A stretch of DNA of 64,000 nt from Dermatemys mawii (taxonomy: Eukaryota; Chordata; Testudines; Dermatemydidae), in the NCBI GenBank assembly GCA_007922305.1, contig ML677333.1, positions 15,274,676 to 15,338,675 on the forward strand. The letters are read 5' to 3'. The notes under the pieces were generated by a model. The model did not search any database. It saw only the letters and a list, made by a program, of their open reading frames with translations, and was not told the origin of the DNA. A program made the position numbers and the translations under genes. Within the stretch, counting starts at the first letter, position 1, and the number at the start of each line of letters is the position of its first letter. Of this stretch, positions 21,606-35,533 are shown piece by piece.

Positions 21606-23360
21606 TCATCTTCCTTCTTCGCTATATACTTTCCAGTTATTGCACAGATTGGGGCAGACACTGGTTATTCTACAACCCTGTTTCATTCTCATGAACTCTG
21701 TTAGGAATGTATTTTACAATGAGGATTTGTGCTGCAATGTTGCATTGGGGGGAAGGGTGTTCCCTACTATTACATAACATCTGTTGTGTTGTGTGACATG
21801 GTCTCATACCTGGTAAGACCATGTGACCAGACATAATGCAGTGGGAGTGGGATCAGGCTAGAGGATGAAGAAATAGGTGATATAGTGTTGTATTCCTGAC
21901 ATATAGAGGAAATTGTGGGAAAGTGAGAATCTTGGCACTGCACCTGCACTGAGAGGATGCAGACTAGATTAATAGCAAGCTACAATGAGAGACATTTTGT
22001 GGCTTGTCAGTATCTCGTAATGTCTCTCTCATTTCCACACGCTAATACAATTTTGCATATTTTTTTTTACTTTACTTCCATTGTTGTTTTCCTATGGGAA
22101 AGAATCATGGGGTAATATTTCTCTGGCTACTATAGTGGAGTAATTTAAGAAAGAGAAAAAGATTAGTATAGGGTGAGGACAAAATGAGACAATTCCCCCC
22201 ACTTGAAATTATTTTTAAAGATGGAGTTGTGAAGATTTTTTGTTTTAAAGCAGAAACTTAAAGGGACAAAGCAAAGGTCCAATTCTGCAATACTTGACAT
22301 GGGGCATCATGGTGAAGTCAAAGACTACTCCCAGTGTAAGCTTTACTGGATCAAGCCTGAAACAGTTCATGCATCATTGCAATGTTTCATAAACTCATCA
22401 GCTTGAAATTACTAAGGTTCAGAGATGATTTTCTAATTACTTTGATGTGTATAATATGAATAGACCCAAGAGAGAAAAAGACAAAAATGATTGTTAGAAT
22501 CTTGCCAGTATGATAAACAAATGAGCAACTGTCTTTATAACACAATTCTGGGATTCTCCCAGTTTTCAGCTATACATAATATTCAGCTGAGTGACTATGG
22601 CATTAAAATGAGGCTTGCTCACTCCATATTGCACTATTCTTGATAGGATAACATCCCTGTGCAGTATTATTATATTTAATAAATCATTCTATAAGCAAAA
22701 TTGCAAGATCTTGTGTGGCAACATAACTTTGTGTTCATGGCTGCTTTTTTACCCTTGTCTTTTCTCTTCCACTCCCTTCCCCAAAAGAAAAAGAAAGTGG
22801 GTTGATGCTGTGGTCTAACACAATAGGGGCTAATGAATAGAGCTTTGCTGCGCTCAAGAGACTGCAGTTCAATTACTAGTGGTGCCAATCAAGTCAGAAA
22901 TATTAACCATGGTAACAGCAGATTTCTTCTTCTGTTGGGCAAGGCAGTCGCTCTTTAGAGTAGCTGGTGTCCGATGAGGCAAAGGCATTCAGATGCATTG
23001 AGTCACAAAAAGCTGCTAGATAACAAAGGTGGGCAGGGGCTAGTTACCGTGTCAGATGATCCTGTAGAAAGGCATCCTGCCTTGTTCTAGGAGTGCTTTA
23101 TCTGGGTGATGAGTCTAAGAGACCATACTAGACAGAAAATATGTATGTCTGAACTGACTCTTCAGAGGGGCCAAGCAAACACAGCTTTCACTGGCTTACC
23201 AAGAACTGCAGGTAACCCATCACTTTCAATAACATGCCACTATTGTCTACAAATACTACAATATTGTTCATGCAGCATGTACGTGTGTGTTCTATCCTTT
23301 TGTCCAATATAACAGTAGACTTAGCTAAGAAGAAATTCCAATATAGGGAGGCTCGGCCAT
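21606..23360. other. No recognised gene
   Basis: AT-rich. A possible SINE head remnant lies near 22830-22890 (GAGACTGCAGTTCAATTACTAG). No coding frame of note. Confidence 0.3.
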
Positions 23361-23436
23361 ATCCTCAGCTGGTGTAAATCAGCATAGTTCTGTTGATGTT
23401 AATGAAGAGAAGCCAGTTTACACCAGCTAAGAATCT
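23361..23436. repeat. Short palindromic repeat, second copy
   Basis: The arms ATCCTCAGCTGGTGTAAATC and GTTTACACCAGCTAAGAAT flank a short spacer. Same family as 13781-13857. Confidence 0.6.
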
Positions 23437-24059
23437 GGCCCCCTCTGTATTTTGCATTGTGTTATATATTTGCTTTAATTCTATTCACTTAGTGTTCCTG
23501 TGGTGCAGCAGTAGCATACTCAAAACACAGGAAACAGCTAATGGTCAAAAAGCATCTCTTATCTTTTTTATTTTTATTGTATTAACAGTTTGAATTTGAA
23601 AACCATAGGGTATCTTGCAACCAAGCGCCTAATCTTTAGAAAGGAGGGAATTTAGATCCTTCTCTATGAGAATATTTTTGAAAGCTTAGTCACTACTGGA
23701 ACCTCACTGTAGACTCATCTTTTTTCCCAGAATGCCTTTCTAGTAGTTGCCCCTTTAAAATATGGGAATGACAAGCAGTTATACCCTGAAGTAGCTATTT
23801 TGCACCTGCTTGCTGAATCTTGCAGTTGGTGAGTATTTTTAGTTCCTGTTGTGCTGTTTCCTTTCTCTTATTCATGAAGAGACCGCTCATCTTCATGGCC
23901 TATGCCACTCACACATTCCTTATTGCTTACATACTGGTTGCCATTAAAAAGCCAGCTGTTACCAACGGTTACCGTGTAGTGGTATCTCAGACATGACATT
24001 TCCCTAAATTTAGATTAGGACAGCTTGGTAAACCAGGGGAACTGAGTGAAGGGAGATTA
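23437..24059. other. No recognised feature
   Basis: No gene or clear repeat seen. Confidence 0.3.
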
Positions 24060-25295
24060 AATGACTGAGGTGCCACCAGGGTGCATTTTGGGACTAACAA
24101 TTTTTGCTATTGGCTGGGGATGTATCAGTTGGAAGTGACAGAGGAGGAGAAAGACCAGGGTGTACTGGTGGGTTGCTGCTCGACTATGAGCCACCACTAT
24201 GATGCGGCTGTGAAAAAGGCTAATGCAAGCCTAGGATGCTTCAGGTGAGGCATTTCCAGTAGAGACAGGGAAGTGTTGGAACCATTAAATGAGGCACTGG
24301 TGACACCTCATCTGGAATACTGTCTCCTATGTTTAAGAAAGAGGAATTCAAAGTGGAATAGCTAGAGAGAAGGGCTCCTAGAGTGATCTGAGGAATGGAA
24401 AACCTACTTTGAGATGAGGCTGCAAGAGCTTGGCTTGTTTAGCCTAACCAAAAAGGCTGAGGGGAGATATGATTGCTCTCTATTAATACATCAGAGGGAT
24501 AAATAGCAGGGAGGGAGACGAGCTTTTTAAATTAAGCACTAATGTGGACACAAGAACAAATGGATACAAAGTAGTCATCAAGAAGCTTAGGCTTGAAATT
24601 AGACAAAGGTTTCTAACCATCAGAGGAGTGAAGTTCTGGAACAATCTCCCAAGGCAAGCAGGGGGGCAAAAAAACTTAAATGGCTTCAAGACTGAGTTTG
24701 ATAAGTTTATGGAGGGGATGGTATGATAAGACTGCCTACCAGGGCATGTAGCCAGTCTGTGAGTGTTAATAGCAAATATCTCCAAAGACTGGTGGTGGGA
24801 CACTATATGGGGAGGGCTCTAAGTTACTCCCTGGTGTTCTGGCTGGTGGGTAATTCCCACATGCACAGGTCTAACTGATCACCATATTTGGGGTTGGGAA
24901 GGAGATTGGCTGAGACCCTGGGGCTTTTCACTTTCCTTTGCAGCATGGGTCACTGGCAGGTTTAAACTAATGTAACTGGAAATTTTCAAATCATGATTTG
25001 AGGACTTCAGTAACTCAGCTAGAGGTTAGGGATCTATTACAGGAGTGGGTGGATAAGGTAGTCTGTGGAGAAGGTCAGATTAGGTCAGTGGTTCTCAACT
25101 TATCTACCATAGTGGGCTACGTGCATCATCTGCTCTTTATTTTATGTGGGCTGCATCCACAAAATATATATGCTATGTGTTTGGCCCTGAGGATGTCACC
25201 TAGTCTGCATCTTCGCACTGACTGGGCTGCATGTTGAGAGCCACTGGACTAGATGATCATGATGGCCCCTTCTGACCTTAAAGTCTGTGTCTATG
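24060..25295 (+). mobile_element. CR1 LINE 3' region, interrupted by a MITE
   Basis: A decayed plus-strand reading shows the CR1 C-terminal pattern, including the segment GVKFWNNLPRQAGGQ (near 24630), followed by a typical CR1 3' untranslated region (ACTAGATGATCATGATGGCCCCTTCTGACC near 25247-25276). The sequence is 5'-truncated, with several stops and shifts. The MITE at 25086-25246 lies inside the 3' untranslated part. Confidence 0.75.
25078..25254. mobile_element. hAT MITE (25086-25246) inside the CR1 3' end
   Basis: The ends CAGTGGTTCTCAAC and GTTGAGAGCCACTG form a 14-bp inverted repeat with one mismatch. The flanks GATTAGGT and GACTAGAT agree at 6 of 8 positions, a decayed hAT duplication. 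It has no coding capacity. Confidence 0.75.
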
Positions 25296-25296
25296 G

Positions 25297-28200
25297 GCCA
25301 CAATATGAAATTGAAAAGACAGTACAAGAGAGGAGCTAGGGGAGCATTGTTATCTTGTGTACACAGGGCACTGTTTTGGCACTCAGGAACTTGGGTTCTA
25401 ATTCCAGCTCCGCCACTGACCTGCTGTTTGACTTTTGGCCTTCTTTATGCCTTTGTTTCTCCTTCCATCCTTCTTATCTGTTGATTTGTAAGCTTTTCAG
25501 GAGCATTTCTCAATCTGTGGCTACTTCTACACTTAGTGCAGGGGTAGGCAGGGTGATTCCAAGTGTAACCTTTCTGCCAGGTGGAGCCAACAGCAACCAA
25601 GACCAGGTTCAATATCTAGGGGTTCCTTTCCATCGAAACAACACAGAGCCGGCTCGAGCCCTCACCCAGTAACTTGGGAAAATTACAAAGCACCCCTGGG
25701 TACCTTTGAGAGGCAATACTTATCCTCTCGCAGGCACAGAGCCTGAGTGTAGAAAATAAACTTTTAATAAAAGGAGGGAAGTAACTCGGCATTAATTTGT
25801 CAAAACACCACAAACAGGGTTCATAAACATAAACCACGAGTAAAAAGCCCACCCCCAGATAGGTTGACCAGTGCCCTTTTCCCCTCAGTTTCTTATGTCC
25901 AGCAACCCCAAAGTCTCTTTCACATACCCAGTCCTTCTCTTCAGTCCACTCATAGGTGCTGTCCTTGGTCAGTTTAGACCCAGAATTCAGAGGTGCATCT
26001 GCAAAGTTCACCTCCCACTCTGAGTGGAGGGGGGCATGGTAAAGAGGCACATTACTCACTCTACTGCTTGGGCACTTGCTTGCAACCCCTCTCTGTGGGG
26101 CCCTGTTCTGGCCAACTCCACTAGCCACCTTGCTGGCCACTTGCTGCATCTCTCTGCCAGCTACCCTGCGGGCTGCTCAGTGCACTTCTCCACCTCACCA
26201 GCCACTCATTTGCCAGCTGACTGTCAGTCACCTTCTGCTGCCACCATCCCCTCTGCTGTGACCTGTGCACATCAGTCTCTTAGTAATTTTCAGCTTTTTG
26301 CAAGCTGGGCAGAAATACTGCCCCATCTCAAGTTATTTCCCCTTTCAGTGATTTTTAGCTCTTGGCAGGCAAGGCAGAAACACAGTCCTACCACAACTGA
26401 TTTCAGCTCTGACTGAGCATGTAAAATAACAAAGAGATTCCTAATGAAGCCTATTTAGCTCTTTCTTTGAACAGTTGGAGGAACAGGTTAAACCAGTCCA
26501 TGGAGGCTGCACATCTCCTGTCTAGGACACCTGTCCCCACCCCTCTGGCATTTCACAGGCTCTGGCATTTGTGCCCCTGGCTTAATGAGGTCCTTTCAGC
26601 TGAGGGTAATCCCCTCATTTGGGACAGGTCAAATACAGCCCTGCCTCCCTGCACCCACACAACAATGCCAACAACATTGCCAACAGCATCCCACCATCCC
26701 TGCACTCAGCACCAAAGTGAGTTGTAACCCAACACCAGCCAAAGTTGATTATTTTGAGCAGTTCCACTGTATGGGCTGGATATCTAAGCAGAGAATGTGT
26801 ATTCATATAAATCAGTTTGCTGCAGAAGTCTCTCCCCATCCCAGCTAGCTGTCAGGGAAGAATTCATTCAGACCCCGCTTACACAAGCTTGAGTAGATAT
26901 ACTCCATGCTTGTTCATATTTAACCAGGCAGAAAATAATAGCATGGGCAATGATGAGTGGTAGCAAAGGTTAGCTACCCTGGTTACAAACCTGCCTGGAC
27001 CCCGTGGGTATGTACTCAGGATGACTACCCATGCCACTGCTTGCCACTACCTGTGCTACTGCAGCTCCATTACTATTTTTGGCACACTAGCTTGATGAGA
27101 GTTATCATATGTCTACTCAAGTTGGGAATCAGACACTCAGATCCACGTGTAGGCATAGCCTGTGTGAATGCAGTGCCTGCCTCCATGGGTCCCTCTTTTT
27201 TCCACTGTAATACAATTAATAAACAACAGGAGTCCTACCTAGTCTCCTGATCTAACCAGAGCACCTGTCCCATGTCTAGTAACGCTATTAAAGTTCCAGC
27301 AGACAATGTGTGAAAAGAATGCAAACCAAAAATAGAAGCTAAATGATCTCTGGGACTGATCCTTAAGTGCTGTAAATTGGCATGGCTCCACTGACTTTGC
27401 ACCAGCTGAAGATCTGGCCCAGCATTTTAATTTTTTTTTAGCCCTTGTTTTGCCATTTCATCTTATAAAATTTTGCCAGATGATCATCCTTCCAGTGTTG
27501 TTGCCACAGTTCTGCATTGGAGTGTAATAATCTGAGGGCTCAAGGTCACTCAGAAACTCCCTCCAGCTTTTCATTCTTCTTTCAAAGAAGAATAGAGATT
27601 CTCAAACATCTGTTTTAAGGACTCTCTCCCTTTTTACTTGCGTGAAAATGTAGGAAAGAAAATATATTTTCTGTTCATTATCATTGCTTCTGAATTCACC
27701 TAGTTGCTCTTGGGAATTTAAATGAACACCGTTCAATATTGTAACAGAGAATTACAGCATTATCTTATCAGTTGGTTCCCATTTTTCCTATCTCCATTCA
27801 TCATTGCCTCTCTTCAGCTCTTGTCTGCTGTATGAAGAAAACTCAGTCTTACTGACAAAGTATTTATGGTTGAATATGGATTTAATCACAGAGTGTGCTT
27901 TCTTTCCAACCTAATAACTGGAGTTGGCTGAATTATATTCAGTCCTGTTTTACTAACAACGAGCCCCTTGTTTTTAACCCTAGTCTTGCATTCTGTGCAA
28001 GCGAGCAAATATAAAAAAAAATAAAATATCTAACAGGCTTAAGTCAGTGCAAGACCACACATGGAAGTGGTACAGCTTGATGCCATTCCTTTCTTTCTCC
28101 TTTCTAGTGTAATTCTTGTAAATTGCAGTTCATGCTTTTAATTCTTTAGGAATTAAAGGAATTATGGATGTTGGCACAGTGGTCTCCATTCAAAAGTCAA

Positions 28201-28329
28201 TGTTTGCCAACATACAGCTATCACAGTTATTTTCTATTCCAAGTATAGGAAAAAGCTGTGGTATCTGTTACCAGTTTGTTGTGATTGTTGGTAAATGGTG
28301 ACTTTCCAATAATTGTGGGAGGCAAATGA
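25297..28329. other. Unassigned, with a probable LTR-like block at about 25540-26880
   Basis: A SINE-like head and body lies at about 25375-25500 (ACTTGGGTTCTAATTCCAGCTCC). From about 25540 to 26880 composition becomes C/T-rich with words such as CCTCAGTTTCTTATGTCCAGCAACCCC, a style I associate with turtle LTRs on the minus strand, but I could not fix ends or a duplication. The 177-codon minus-strand frame at 25616-26149 has no known domain. A decayed palindromic repeat copy sits at 27357-27420. Confidence 0.3.
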
Positions 28330-28475
28330 TCATTAGGAACAGAGGACTGGGTGGGACCTCCTGGGTTATCAAGTCTAGTCCCCTGCTGTTGCAGGCAGCC
28401 TCATAATCTCATTCATACACTTTTTAACACAAGTGTCTCTACAAAAAGCCAGATTCCTTTACCTCATAACTAGTT
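28330..28475 (-). mobile_element. CR1 3'-end fragment, minus strand
   Basis: The words GGGACCTCCTGGGTTATCAAGTCTAGTCCCCTGCTGTTGCAGG match reversed CR1 3' ends of the type AAGGGACCT...CTAGTCCAACCCCCTGC. Short and old. Confidence 0.55.
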
Positions 28476-28484
28476 TAGCTGCTT

Positions 28485-28745
28485 CTCTTGAACATAAGAA
28501 CAGCCATATTGGGTCAGACCATAGGTCCATCTAGCTCAGTATCTTGTCCTCCGACAGTGGCCAATGCCAGGTGCTCTAGAGAGAATTAACAGAACAGGTA
28601 ATCATCAAGTGATCCATTCCCTTTCGCTCATTCCCAGCATCTGGCAAACAGAGGCTAGGGACACCATCCTTGCCCATCCTGGCTAATAGCCATTGAAGGA
28701 CTTATCCACCATGAATTTATCTAGTTCTTTTTTGAACTTATATCA
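28485..28745. repeat. Interspersed repeat starting GAACATAAGAACAGCCATATTGGGTCAGACC
   Basis: I recognise this as a common reptile repeat (continuing CAATGCCAGGTGCTC, AACAGGTAATCATCAAGTGATCC and CAAACAGAGGCTAGGGAC), probably LINE-associated. The family name is not recalled. It directly follows the CR1 fragment and may be part of the same insertion. Confidence 0.6.
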
Positions 28746-31700
28746 CCAGATTCTCCAGTACCTTGTATCTTGTGTAGTTATTTACACTGGTGGAAATTGT
28801 GCCAAATTAGAATGGCAGAATTTTATACCCACTCTGTGTTGATGTCAATGACTACACAAGGTGTGACACAGTGGAGAATAAGGTCAACAGGGCCGGACTG
28901 ATTCATCTGTCATTTGCCGTGCAGGTGGGGAAAATAGTGTTACTTACAACAAATGATCTTGAGGGAAGGGAAAATTGCGTTCAGTCTCATGACCTGCAAT
29001 GCCGATTGCCATGGGATGGGTCACTCATACTGGGAATATCTCTGTTCATTTTTTATGGTGTTTTCACTCCCTCCTCACATAGCAACTAGCCACGTGCATC
29101 ATGGACTCAGGTGTATATAGTGTACTGGTTATTCTTTGTGCAGACCAGTGTTGTACAATATACTACAGTCTGTCCCTCTCTCTTACCCACCTCTATCTTT
29201 CCATTGCCAGGTTGGACTAGGATGATTGCTTTGGTGCATTCTACTACTCCATAGTTGCCACCTTAGGCTGTTTCATATTTCTTAGATACTTGATATAATC
29301 CCAATACAAATTATCTGCATGGTGCCTTGGTATTTTGGTGTGGAGAAGGGGGATTTCTATCTGCTGTATATGTAGTACTGCTAGGGTGGCAAGACACCAA
29401 CTGTGAAAAATTGGAGAGGGAATGGGGGATAATAGGAACCTATATAAGAGAAAATCCCCAAAATCTGGACTGTCCCTATAAAATTGGGACATGTGGTCAC
29501 CCTATTTGACAAGCTCTGTCATCCTACATAGGCATGGTTCATTCTACATGCCTTTCCATCTCCATTTCAGAGAGATTCTTGCATGCAAGATATACTCACT
29601 GTTTTGGGGCCAGTCATCCTTTTAACTGCATCATTTGCAAACCAGTGAAAAAGTGCATTATGTAGACAAAAATGGTTAACCTGAATGCCCTTCACTTTCC
29701 TAGTAACCCCCCTACTGGGCTCAAAACCCCTGTAGCTCGTGCCCCTCCTCCCCGCCACCTAGAGGGGAAGGGGCATGAAAATCAGTGTATGAACTGAAAA
29801 GGACATGTGTGCGGTACAGACAGTAGGAGTGTGGAAGCAGGGAGTATACTACTGTTGATAGGTTAGACTGTTTTACTTGAACTGCATCTGAGTGATGGTA
29901 ACTTCAGACACTTAAGTGTGTAACTGCAGTGCCACACTGGGAACTCTGGGAGACAGCACACCTCATCACAACCTGCTGTCTACCTGAAGTGGAGATGGAG
30001 CAGGGCCATGCCCTGACTACTTGGTACCCCCTTATGCCTACTCCGTGGTGGATTGAACCCTAGGCAGTGGGAGCTGTCTCTGCGTAGGAGATGTAACAGA
30101 GTGTAGGGGATGTAATTGTGCTTGAACACTGTTACCTCACAATTTGAATGTGCATGTTAAGCTTTAACCATTTGTCCTGTAAGAATTTCTGGAATGTGGG
30201 TAATTTCCTGTGAAATCCATGAGTTTGGAGGTAACTGGTGTGTGATGAAGGGAAAGGAAAGAGTTACTTTAAAAGGAAGCGCTGTATCTGACTTCTGTAT
30301 ATTAAAATAAAACGTAGACACTACACTGTAAATTAGTTGTCTTCGCAGTTGCTGCTTCATGTTATGTTGAAGAATCATAGCCTAAACAAAATTTAACGTG
30401 TACAATGGCTGTAATTTATGAAGTTAGAAGCAGACACCCATACATCAGAAGTGTCAGCATCACAAAAACAAAATAAATTAATCTCCAACAGCATATCTGC
30501 TCCATAATGAATTACTCTAGAAGCGTGTGTACAGGATTTTTCTTGGAGCAGGGGGTTAGTGTCAGAAGGATTTTTTCTGAACTTGTACTCCATAAGGATG
30601 AGATCAGTGATGTTGGATTTAACTGATTCTATATGTTTGTTTGTTAGCGGCTGAATTTAAAGTAATAATCATTTAGGATGTTTGCTAATGCACTCAGGAG
30701 TGGGGATGACTGGCAAAGAAAGAGGCACAGTACTTTTTAATGACTCTGGGATCATGCGGTCAGTAAGGCCTAGGTTGTGACAGTGGAGCATGGGGAAAGT
30801 GAGTATAAGAACCCCTCGTTTGTAACCTTACGTGGTCTACAAGGACCTTGGGTCTGGCTGTGCAGTGGAAATGGGCACCTATTTATTCTCTCCCCAGAGT
30901 AGAACAGGGAATGGGTGGGGCTCTGGTTCCAGTGTCCCACTCCGCTCCCCACCAAACTTCACTGGCCAGTGTAGATGAGTTGATATGGTGGTTGTAAATT
31001 GCTGCTAATATGCACTAGCAGAAAATTTCTCCCAAACGTGTTTCCGTTTAGCAAGGAGGCACTGTGTGGCTCAGTCACAATGCTTCCTGGGGAGGAGTTC
31101 TTGCTCAATATTGTGTTTGAAGTCACAGTCTAGTCCTCAGACTCCAGAGGTGATTTAGAAAAATAGCACTGTGCTTATAGCATGAAACTTGTATGCCTTT
31201 ATTTTCTGTATGTTATTCCTCGATATTTCTAAGAATTTTTCCTTTCTGCAGTGACAGTAGCAGAATTACTCAGCATGCCACAGCTGTGTGCTTTCCCTCT
31301 CATGGAGACTTTACTTTTGTTCTTTAATTGTGTTCCCTCAGTCTAAAATCATTGTCAGTTGAGAGTACATGTATTGCTCTTTCTGTAGAAGAAAGTAAAG
31401 AACAAATAACTTTTTTAGAAGATGAACCACTTCTTGCTTCTCTCAAACTGAGCTAATTCAAGTTCCAGTTGAAACAGGATATTTAGTGATAATAGTTTCA
31501 GTGACTGTCATTAGAATAATCATTTGTCATCCTGAAGGCAGAAACAGCTACCTAACAACTTCTAAGACCCCTTTCTGCTCACTCAAATTAATATTGAATT
31601 AAGATGATAATAGAACTAATATTAGTATTTTTACAACTAAAGAGTACACAGAAGAACCAGGGTCTCATTAAACAACCCCCTTGATTTTCATTCTAAGTCC

Positions 31701-34700
31701 CTATACTGCTACACCAAACAGTGCTATATATTTTGATACAGGTTGTTATGTGTACAGCATAACATTGGCAGAGAGTGAGTGAGTCAGTTGTAAACTAAAG
31801 ATGATGCTGTATTTCAAAGTTGTTAAGAGAGAGAGAGTGATTCAGTATCTCTGGAAGAAGTAAAAGAGTCCTGGAAGATAGCGGCCGCTGAGTGTGGAGA
31901 ACTGCAAGAAAACGACAGAGAACAAGAAGCCAAGACCTAGGGAGAGAGGAATCAGTGAGCTGTGGGGATTAGGGCCCAGAAGAAGTGGTGTGGATCAAGT
32001 TCATCAGGAATTTTGGAAATTAAAACAGCAATTTTAAATTGTATACACAGATAGACAGGAATCCAGTGAAAGTGGTAGAGTGTGAGGTAATATGGCCCAA
32101 CTTCTTTGGGCAAGAAAGTAGAATAGATGTAGCATGCTGGACTCTGAATGTTATTCAAAATAAAGGGTCTGATTCACCCTTTGATGTCCTCCTGGATAGG
32201 AGAATGCTTCTGGGGAAGCTGGCCACAATTTCCGTACCTCCAGGAGGCCTGGAAGCAGCCAGCACAACTCATATAGTGGGTAGGACCAGCCCTGCAGTAT
32301 TGGGGCAGGACAGCTTGATGCCTCCAGTCTTGACAAGAATTAAAGTTACTTCTCCTTAGATGAACTCTGCAGGAGAGTGAGGCAGTGCTATCAATATCTC
32401 CCCTCTCTTCCCCTGAGGTCAGACCTCACTGCCATAGCTGCTCCCTGATTGCAGAGGGTTGGATGCAATTTGTACCTTTGTTCCTGAACCCATTTGGATG
32501 AATCCAGCCCAAAAGATTGAGGAGGATGAGCTGTGGTCCAGACAGAAAGATAATGCATGAATAAGCATTTCTTAGTAATTCTAGCTATGTTTTGGGTTTG
32601 ATTGGAGGTGAGGCAATCTTACAGATGAAGGTGATGTCAGAGGAAGGAGAAAGCTCAGGGTCATGAATTTTTGGACTTGACAATGAAGCTAAGCAGAGTG
32701 AAGACAAAACCAGCATTGTGACCAGAAAGAGAAGTTTTATCCTGACTCAAGACTCTGTGAATGAAGGAAGCAATGTCATCTTGGAAATAACATAAGAAAT
32801 GTTTTATCATTTCTGGAATCAAGGCAGTCAGTCGACTTTTCTGATATTATAATGTTATTCCCAGTAGTACCATTTTGCATGAATGAGGTGAAATTATGGC
32901 AGGGGCTTTCATTTTCCAGAACAGGCATATATACCAGAGGGTCACTGCCCTTTCCCTAGGCCCTTTTTTGGAAATTCCAGCACTTTTCTTAGGAGGTTTG
33001 GGCTTCCATAGTGGAATATGTATTGTGTAGGGTGGCAGAATTTATTTTTTCCCTTCTCACAGGGTCCATTTATTAAATATATGTGGGAAACATTCATTAT
33101 TACTTCTGAGCTTCATAAAATAAAACCTATGGGAATGAACAGATAATGACTGTGCAAAGAAATCATATTCCCCATTATCCTTTAAGATGTAGATGGTGGA
33201 ACATTTACTCATGTTGGTGGGCAGTTACTCAAATGGGTAGTCTCTTCACTGGGACTGTTCATGTGAGTATGTGCTCATCACCATCAGTAAAGATTAAAGA
33301 GCCTAGCCATTGGTGATTGTGGTTTTCACTATGACAATGAATGGAGAACCTATAGCTTTTCCTTCAGCCTGTTATAGTTCTCGATAGCTCTGCCGATAAG
33401 GAGGAAAATTAAATCAAATGTGTGAACAGTTTGCAATAAGCCAAGTTTAGGTTTTAAAATGAGTCACTCCATGCAATTAGAGACAATAAAAAGGTTCACG
33501 GAGTGGTAAAACTGCCATGCGCACCACATCAATCTGACTGCATACCACTTTAATTTGATTGCATGAGAGACATATTGCCTTGCTAAACACTTCAATGTAT
33601 TGCTAGTGAAGCTGAGATGCCCTTGAGGTCAGGCATTATTTGAATAGGCAATGCTCCTGGTACTGTACATTGCTAGAGAGTTGCTTTAAAAACAATAAAT
33701 TAAAAGTAAAATCTTATACAAGGCAGCATCGCTCAGTAATTGCTGTTTTGGAGCTCACGTCGCTGCAGTTATTTAGCTCAGCATTTCATCTCCAGCTGCA
33801 GCACAATTTTTGCCAAATATAGATAAATGAAGTTAAAGTTATTGGCAACCACTAGTTCTGTAGCCCTGTTTTGAGTTTATAGATTTCATAGGAATGGCAT
33901 TACTTTATTTCTGCAGCAGGCAATTGTTCTGCAGTCAGAGCCTGTCAGCATTACAGTACATGTCACATTTTCATCGCAGCTTTATCAGAGTCACTGGTAA
34001 ATAGACCGAATTAACAGTATTTTGCATGAGAAATGTATCACATTAAATATGAAGGAGGAGCGGGGACAAAATGTTAACCCAATTCAATATGTTTTAGGAG
34101 TTCAATGAAATCTCAAGGCATACTTTGCAGACAGTGCTTTGAACACTGGATGTCTAACTACTCCACTGAGTGCTAATCTCATTGTATTCTGCACTGTGTT
34201 ATACAGACATGTAACATGGTCTGCTGCAGCCAGACCATCCCACTAAAGACTCACAAAAAATTACTAGTTGGTTTCCTTATATCTTCTCTAGAGAACCATT
34301 CTATATAGCTGCACTAACAAACAATAAGCTTTAATGCAGAAGGGCAGCACATAATTCTTTTCTTTATATTTTCTAAATCACTTCCCAAATGCTAAATAAT
34401 TATTACAGAAACTGAAGACATAGGATTTCACGTTACATGCCTTTTCCTCTTGCTTTCACTCATTTTTTTTTCAATCATACAGCTACTTAGTATTTTTCTA
34501 ATCAGTAAACAAGTGAAATTTAATAATTAAAGAAAATCGGTAATAAGGAAATGCATTTTTCTTCTGATTCCAAAATGACACAGCACTGTTGTCAGATCAC
34601 TAGCCATTGCTTGGAGCCTACAGACCTTGAGATGGGTTTAAACCCAAAATATATTAACTTTTTTGGGCAATATGTTCTGGTGTTTTCCATTAATCCACCT

Positions 34701-35451
34701 TGTTGCTTGTCTTTTGATCTATGAACCATGACATTTAAATGCCATCCAGAAAGCTTCTTATGATCAAACTGATCTTTTATTTTAGATGTGTATGCACAAT
34801 AGTGTGAAAATATGTTCTGAGGAGCAGTGTGAAGCAGTCTGGAAAATTATGTCTCAGAATGAGGAAATGCTTGTTTTTTTTATGTCTATTTGGAAATTGA
34901 ACCCATATTTATTTCCACAGAACTTTTGTATTAATAAAAATGTGAAAAACATATGGATGGAGTTCTTTTGTCATATCTGTAGGGGACTGAAACTACACCA
35001 TGATAACAGTAAAATTTCACTTGGGCGACTACTGTGAAATCATATTGTTTTGGAATTAAATTGAGCATAGACATAAAATTTGCCAATAAACAGTACAATT
35101 TCAAAGTATAAGACAGACTGTTTTTCCTGATTTTGAGTCAAACCCCCAAAATGAAAAATCTACTCTGTTTTTGTCTGTGTGGTTTTTCATCAGATTCACT
35201 GACGTGAATTTCTTTTCACAGATTCACTAGCACTGTCTCCAAAAACAGAATTTCACCCCTTTGGAGGTTTAATGAAGTCACAACTTTATAAATGAAAGAA
35301 CAAAAACCCGAGAAGACCGCAGTAAGTAACAGCAGGTGCTATTTTTTAACAGTGTATTATAAAACAAAGCAGATATGCCTCTTTGTTTAGGTAACACACA
35401 ATGAGTTCAATACACATGATGAAACAAACAGTTTTTAGCTGAAGCTAGCCT
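28746..35451. other. Long stretch without recognised genes
   Basis: AT-rich intergenic or intronic sequence. The only clear item is the short repeat at 29383-29503 listed separately. Frames are all under 110 codons and lack domains. Confidence 0.3.
29383..29503 (-). repeat. Short AGGGTGACCA-type inverted-repeat element
   Basis: The ends AGGGTGGCAAGACACC and GGGACATGTGGTCACCCT form an imperfect terminal inverted repeat. The right end resembles the termini of the 1.7-kb unit at 18236-19953. Length is 121 bp; no clear flanking duplication. Confidence 0.6.
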
Positions 35452-35525
35452 TGGAGAATTACAGAAATTTTAGGACTAGAAGGGATCTTGAGCAGTTATT
35501 TAGTCTAGCCCTCTGTGCTGAGGAA
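35452..35525 (-). mobile_element. CR1 3'-end fragment, minus strand
   Basis: GGACTAGAAGGGATCTTGAGCAGTTATTTAGTCTAGCCCTCTG matches the reversed CR1 3' end pattern. About 75 bp. Confidence 0.5.
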
Positions 35526-35533
35526 AGACCAAG

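Noticed and set aside
25616..26149. 177-codon minus-strand frame
   Set aside because: Longest unexplained frame outside known elements, but no domain or neighbouring exons, and it lies in a C/T-rich, probably LTR-derived block.
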